7,654 bases of DNA from positions 1-7,654 of the forward strand of contig CAYQBK010000017.1 in NCBI GenBank assembly GCA_964415715.1. Direction: 5' to 3'. The DNA is from DALYDK01 sp964415715 (GTDB taxonomy: Bacteria; Patescibacteriota; Saccharimonadia; Saccharimonadales; CAIOMD01). A model generated the notes under the pieces. That model worked only from the letters and a program-made list of their open reading frames with translations, was not told the DNA's origin and did no database searches. Made by a program: the position numbers and the translations under genes. Each line of letters starts with the position of its first letter. Positions within the stretch are counted from its first letter, which is position 1. Shown one piece after another: positions 4,172 to 7,654 of this stretch.

Positions 4172-5989
4172 ATGCGTCATAGCTTAGCGCACATAATGGC
4201 CGATGCCGTCCAGCGTATTTGGCCAACAGCCAAGTTTGGTGTAGGGCCGGTTATCGAAAATGGATTTGATTACGATATAGATCTGGGTGAGGAAAAGATA
4301 TCAGAAGCTGACTTTAAAAAAATAGAAAAAGAAATGAGAAGTATTATCAATAAAAATTCTGATTTTGTTAGGTCAGAAAAGCCGATTGACGATGCTGTTC
4401 ACTGGGCAAAAAATGGAGATCAGCCGTATAAACTAGAGTTATTAAACGATCTAAAGCGCGCCGGCACAACGATAGCCAAAGATTTAGATGTTAGTGAGCT
4501 TGGCTTGCCAAGTGATATATCAAAAGTTAAAAATGTCTCATTTTACACAAATGATACATTTACAGATTTGTGTCGTGGGCCTCATGTGTCATCAACGGGT
4601 AATGTGGGAGCTTTCAAGCTTATGCGGGTGGCGGGTGCGTATTGGCGCGGTAAGTCAACCAACCCTCAAATGCAACGTTTGTACGGTGTAGCTTTTGAGA
4701 CTAAAGAAGAGCTAAATGATTATTTGCAAATGCTCGAAGAAGCTAAGAAACGCGATCATCGTCTGTTGGGCGAACAGCTTAAAATGTTCTTCATAACTAA
4801 TGATGTGGGCGCTGGTTTGCCACTTATGATGCCCAGGGGTGAGATAGTCAAAAAAGTACTAATGGACTATATGCGTGAAAAAGAGGAATCGAAAGGCTAT
4901 CAGTATGTATCAACTCCACTCTTGACTAAGCGAAAGTTATATGAAAGATCGGGCCATGCTGATTATTATCTAGAAGATATGTATGCAACAGAAGAAGACG
5001 AGGAAGGCAATCAGTTTTTTATAAAACCAATGAATTGTCCTCATCATCATATGATTTACGAAAAGCTGGTTACGAGTTATCGAGACTTGCCGTTGAGGCT
5101 TAGCGAACATGCTGGACTATATAGATATGAGCTGTCCGGTACCTTGACTGGCCTAATACGCATGAGGGGGCCAATAACGCAAAATGATTCACACATATAT
5201 GTCACTAAAGATCAGTTGAAAGATGAGTTTAGGGATGTGCTTGAATTGTTTCGTGAAGTATATGAAGAAACTGGCATTGATGAATATTGGTTTAGGCTTT
5301 CGTTGCCAGACTTTGAAAAAGACAAATTCGCCAAGGAAACTGATAAATGGGAGTTTGCAGCTCAGATAATTAGAGAGGTGCTTGAAGAATCAGAGTTGCC
5401 GTTTGAAGAAGGTGTTGGTGAGGCTGCATTTTATGGTCCCAAACTAGATGTTCAAACAAAAAACGTTTTAGGCAATGAAGACACTATCGCAACAGTGCAA
5501 ATTGATATTTTGGTGCCCCAAAGGATGGGCCTAGAGTTTGTTGATAAAGAGGGCAACAAGGAAATCCCATACGTTATTCATAAAAGTATTATGGGTGCTT
5601 TTGAAAGATTTATGGCCTTTTTGTTAGAGAAAACAGCTGGTAACTTACCTGTTTGGCTGGCGCCTGAGCAGATTCGATTTATATCTGTTAATCAGACTGA
5701 ACCTATTGTTGAATTCACCAATAGGCTGGTTGACCAATCTAAAGAATTAGGACTTCGAGTTACTGCCGACAACACCAATGAATCTGTTGGCAAAAAAATT
5801 CGATCGGCTGAGAAAATGAAAATACCATACACTGTGGTTATTGGCGAAAAAGAGCTAACAGATGGAATAGCTACCCCTAGAGTTAGGTTGGATATGCAAG
5901 TTCAGTCTGAAGGACCTATTAAACTAGATAATTTTTTGAAAACCGTGGCTAACGAAGCTAAGGGTAGAACATCGCATACCACAATATAA
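4172..5989 (+). CDS. thrS: Threonyl-tRNA synthetase (no TGS domain)
   Basis: ThrS charges tRNA-Thr and edits mischarged Ser-tRNA-Thr. The 605-residue product lacks the N-terminal TGS domain. It begins almost inside the editing domain, whose metal-like site is present as HSLAH (H3, H7) with C134 in DLCRGPH. The class II core follows. Zinc ligands are C289 (MNCPHH), H341 (QNDSHIY) and H470 (YVIHKS). Motif 2 is the region RLSEHAGLYRYELSG, and motif 3 is GAFERF. The anticodon-binding domain covers about 495-580 (VWLAPEQ, ADNTNESVGKKIR, IPYTVVIGEKE). I chose the ATG at 4172, ten bases after AGGA (4158-4161). TTG at 4166 is an alternative. The better Shine-Dalgarno site drives an ATG at 4136 that is cut off by an in-frame TAG, so the native N-terminus may have been about 12 residues longer. 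It heads a tight + strand operon. Confidence 0.9.
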   Translation: MRHSLAHIMADAVQRIWPTAKFGVGPVIENGFDYDIDLGEEKISEADFKKIEKEMRSIINKNSDFVRSEKPIDDAVHWAKNGDQPYKLELLNDLKRAGTTIAKDLDVSELGLPSDISKVKNVSFYTNDTFTDLCRGPHVSSTGNVGAFKLMRVAGAYWRGKSTNPQMQRLYGVAFETKEELNDYLQMLEEAKKRDHRLLGEQLKMFFITNDVGAGLPLMMPRGEIVKKVLMDYMREKEESKGYQYVSTPLLTKRKLYERSGHADYYLEDMYATEEDEEGNQFFIKPMNCPHHHMIYEKLVTSYRDLPLRLSEHAGLYRYELSGTLTGLIRMRGPITQNDSHIYVTKDQLKDEFRDVLELFREVYEETGIDEYWFRLSLPDFEKDKFAKETDKWEFAAQIIREVLEESELPFEEGVGEAAFYGPKLDVQTKNVLGNEDTIATVQIDILVPQRMGLEFVDKEGNKEIPYVIHKSIMGAFERFMAFLLEKTAGNLPVWLAPEQIRFISVNQTEPIVEFTNRLVDQSKELGLRVTADNTNESVGKKIRSAEKMKIPYTVVIGEKELTDGIATPRVRLDMQVQSEGPIKLDNFLKTVANEAKGRTSHTTI

Positions 5990-5992
5990 ATA

Positions 5993-7321
5993 ATGAATTC
6001 ACAGTTTAAAGAATCTGTTAATAAGATAGTTTTACAGATACCTAGCGGTAGAGTGATGACCTATGGTCAAATAGCTGCGATGTGTGGTAGCCCAGGGGCT
6101 GCAAGGGCTGTTGGGCAGATTGCACATTTTGGCCAGTTAAATTTACCCTGGCACAGAGTGGTCAATACCAAGGGAGTGTTAGCTATTGGTTTTGTGCCTG
6201 GTGGGCGTGCTAGTCAGGCACAAATGCTTGAAGACGAGGGGGTAAAAATAGCTGGAGGCTATAAAATAATTAAGCTTGATCAGTATTTTTGGAAACCTGA
6301 AAATAAACTAGACTTACGTAAAATCCCTGGCTCATCTGAACTATTTCGTTCGGACACAACTAGTTTTTCTACCGTCAATGTGCCTATGCGCACCCCTCCG
6401 ACAGATAAAACTACTCCCGTCTTGTCCGAAATGGGCTCAGAGCAAGCCGAGGTTTTGCGTAAGTCCAGTAAAATCAAATTACTAGTTATAGTTGGCCCAA
6501 CTGCAAGTGGCAAAACGAGGCTCGCTATAGATATTGCTAAAAAATATAATGGTGAAATAATCTCTGCAGACTCAAGGGCTGTATACAAAGGGCTTGATAT
6601 AGGTACAGCCAAACCCACTCTGGCTGAAAGGCGGGGTGTTGTTCACTATGGGATAGATATTATCAAACCAGATCAAAAATATAGTGCAGCTGATTTTGTC
6701 CAACTAGCCCAAGAAAAAACAAGATATATTAGTTCTAAAAACCGACTACCAATCATAGTAGGAGGGACAGGCTTGTATGTAGATGCATTTTTATATGATT
6801 TTAAGCTTTCAACTCCAGATCTTAGCAAATACCAACAGTTAGAAAAACTGACCATCGATGAATTACAAAATCACATAGTAGACAATGGCTATAATATGCC
6901 TATCAACTATAAGAATAAACTGCATTTAATATCCACAATAATAAGAGCCGGTGTTGAGCCACAAAGATCACATGTTTTGCCAGTAGGCAGTGTGATTGTT
7001 GGTATTATGCCTGAGCAGAACGTTATAAAACAAAATATTAATATTCGATGCAGTTATATGCTAGAAAAAGGCGTATGTGATGAATATTTACAAGCCATAA
7101 GGCTTTATGGGTCAAGTGCACCAGGCCTAAATGGCGGAATATATAAGGTGTTAAACAGATATTATATTGAACAAATTTCCGAACAAGACATAAAACAGGC
7201 TGTCATAACTAGTGACTATCGCCTGGCTAAACGTCAGATAACTTGGTTCAAAAGAAACAAAGATATTGTTTGGTTTGACAATACTGACAATGCAAAATCA
7301 TGGCTAGCTGGTAAACTATAA
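5993..7321 (+). CDS. miaA: Fusion of alkyltransferase-like (ATL) protein and tRNA dimethylallyltransferase MiaA
   Basis: One 442-residue frame joins two proteins. Residues 1-102 are an MGMT-fold DNA-binding domain with TYGQIA, ARAVG (arginine finger) and PWHRVV (52-57). Tryptophan replaces the methyl-accepting cysteine of PCHRV, as in ATL proteins, which flip out O6-alkylguanine and flag it for excision repair rather than repairing it. Residues about 162-442 are MiaA, which adds a dimethylallyl group to A37 of tRNAs reading UNN codons. MiaA motifs are P-loop GPTASGKT (168-175), DSRAVYKGLDIGTAKP (193-208), GGTGLYVDAF (257-266) and YRLAKRQITWFKR (409-421). The usual NRRRVIRALE stretch is degenerate (YKNKLHLISTIIRAG). 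The linker (106-158) is encoded by a dispersed repeat. A separate MiaA start at ATG 6431 or 6383 cannot be excluded, but neither has a Shine-Dalgarno site. The gene begins three bases after the thrS stop. Confidence 0.9.
   Translation: MNSQFKESVNKIVLQIPSGRVMTYGQIAAMCGSPGAARAVGQIAHFGQLNLPWHRVVNTKGVLAIGFVPGGRASQAQMLEDEGVKIAGGYKIIKLDQYFWKPENKLDLRKIPGSSELFRSDTTSFSTVNVPMRTPPTDKTTPVLSEMGSEQAEVLRKSSKIKLLVIVGPTASGKTRLAIDIAKKYNGEIISADSRAVYKGLDIGTAKPTLAERRGVVHYGIDIIKPDQKYSAADFVQLAQEKTRYISSKNRLPIIVGGTGLYVDAFLYDFKLSTPDLSKYQQLEKLTIDELQNHIVDNGYNMPINYKNKLHLISTIIRAGVEPQRSHVLPVGSVIVGIMPEQNVIKQNINIRCSYMLEKGVCDEYLQAIRLYGSSAPGLNGGIYKVLNRYYIEQISEQDIKQAVITSDYRLAKRQITWFKRNKDIVWFDNTDNAKSWLAGKL
6311..6465 (+). repeat. 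Dispersed repeat, copy 3: 155-bp palindromic element inside the ATL-MiaA gene
   Basis: The element is bounded by a perfect 8-bp inverted repeat, GACTTACG (6311-6318) and CGTAAGTC (6458-6465). It extends inward imperfectly for roughly 40 bases: GTAAAATCCCTGGCTC on the left against the complement of AGCCGAGGTTTTGC on the right, and TTTCG...GGACA repeated in inverted form. Its left end matches copy 2 at 2975-2991 with one difference. Its right part shares CCCGTCTT, CGAAA, GCCGAGGTTTT and CGTAA with copy 2 in the same order and spacing. It is read in frame with no stop and encodes a hydrophilic, low-complexity linker rich in Ser, Thr and Pro. It has the form of a MITE-like element; no transposase is in the window. 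Confidence 0.65.
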
Positions 7322-7324
7322 TAT

Positions 7325-7654
7325 ATGAGAAGGTTGCCTTTATGGATTGGAAAGTTAATATATGTTATTTTGAGGTTATTGGGCAAAAGAGGCGCCGCTC
7401 TACCTGGTTTGGTGGTTGAAAAGATATCTCCTGGCTTTTTGGCTGATAGTTTAAAACAACTACCCAATGGAGTGGTTGTGGTAACTGGCACTAATGGAAA
7501 AACTACAAGCACCAAGATGTTGACACATGTTCTATGCTCAAAAATGAAGGTTTTAACAAACCCTACTGGCAGTAATTTTACACGGGGTGTCATTGCTAGT
7601 ATTGTGCAAAATTCAACCTGGTTAGGTAAACTTGATTATGATATTGCTGTTATT
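7325..7654 (+). CDS. murT: MurT-like Mur ligase, subunit of lipid II isoglutaminyl synthase (3' truncated by window)
   Basis: MurT works with the glutamine amidotransferase GatD to amidate the D-glutamate of lipid II, a peptidoglycan modification. Only the first 110 codons are present and the frame is open to the last base. Visible features are a hydrophobic start (LPLWIGKLIYVILRLLGKRG), the LPGLVVEKISPGFL segment characteristic of the MurT N-terminus, and the Mur ligase P-loop TGTNGKTT (54-61). These are followed by NPTGSNFTRG (79-88), the family's N-x-G-S/A-N-x-x-RG motif. The C-terminal DUF1727 domain and any gatD gene lie beyond the window. The ATG is three bases after the MiaA stop, so the gene belongs to the thrS-ATL/miaA transcript. 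Other MurE/FolC-like ligases share the P-loop, but the N-terminal segment favours MurT. Confidence 0.87.
   Translation, partial: MRRLPLWIGKLIYVILRLLGKRGAALPGLVVEKISPGFLADSLKQLPNGVVVVTGTNGKTTSTKMLTHVLCSKMKVLTNPTGSNFTRGVIASIVQNSTWLGKLDYDIAVI

Noticed and set aside
6280..6618. Antisense frame across the ATL-MiaA linker
   Set aside because: It mirrors the coding strand and the palindromic repeat; no start signal or protein family motif is visible.

Overview
The window looks like a chromosomal segment from a small-genome ultrasmall bacterium, most likely Candidatus Saccharibacteria (TM7) or another Patescibacteria/CPR lineage. This rests on gene content and style: an AT-rich sequence with tightly packed co-directional genes separated by 1-3 bases, a ThrS that lacks the N-terminal TGS domain, a divergent NrdR, and a MurT homologue. 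No ribosomal RNA or other firm taxonomic marker is present, so the lineage is an inference. TAG, TAA and TGA all appear to be used as stops.

Region 1 (1-2390, + strand) is an envelope module. It holds the 3' end of an ABC exporter ATPase, a 120-residue three-helix membrane protein, and a GT2-type membrane glycosyltransferase that starts one base after the membrane protein's stop. Together they suggest synthesis and export of a surface glycan or glycolipid. Region 2 (2391-3300) is mostly on the - strand. It has a divergent nrdR with NrdR-box-like sites over its start codon. Upstream lies a previously unlisted 40-codon gene with a perfect TTGACA-N18-TATAAT promoter, a Shine-Dalgarno site and a strong terminator. 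Two copies of a dispersed repeat flank nrdR in inverted orientation.

Region 3 (3301-4135) has no convincing protein gene but is rich in signals. It contains a tRNA-Val(GAC) gene with its own promoter and terminator, and an exact 29-bp second copy of that tRNA's 3' end 176 bp downstream, which looks like an integration scar. It also has a DnaA-box-like inverted pair beside the tRNA promoter, and a structured RNA segment ending in a perfect hairpin terminator just before thrS.

Region 4 (4136-7654, + strand) is an apparent operon: thrS, then an alkyltransferase-like (ATL) domain fused to MiaA, then murT (cut by the window end). It joins tRNA charging, tRNA A37 prenylation and peptidoglycan amidation. 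Two oddities stand out. First, the Shine-Dalgarno-equipped thrS start is followed after seven codons by an in-frame TAG. Second, the linker joining ATL to MiaA is encoded by a third, 155-bp palindromic copy of the dispersed repeat, which suggests that repeat insertion created or enlarged the fusion.

The best candidates for something undescribed are the repeat family with its in-frame copy in the ATL-MiaA protein, the tRNA 3'-end duplication, the strongly promoted 40-residue gene, and the structured RNA ahead of thrS. None of these could be searched against databases here.
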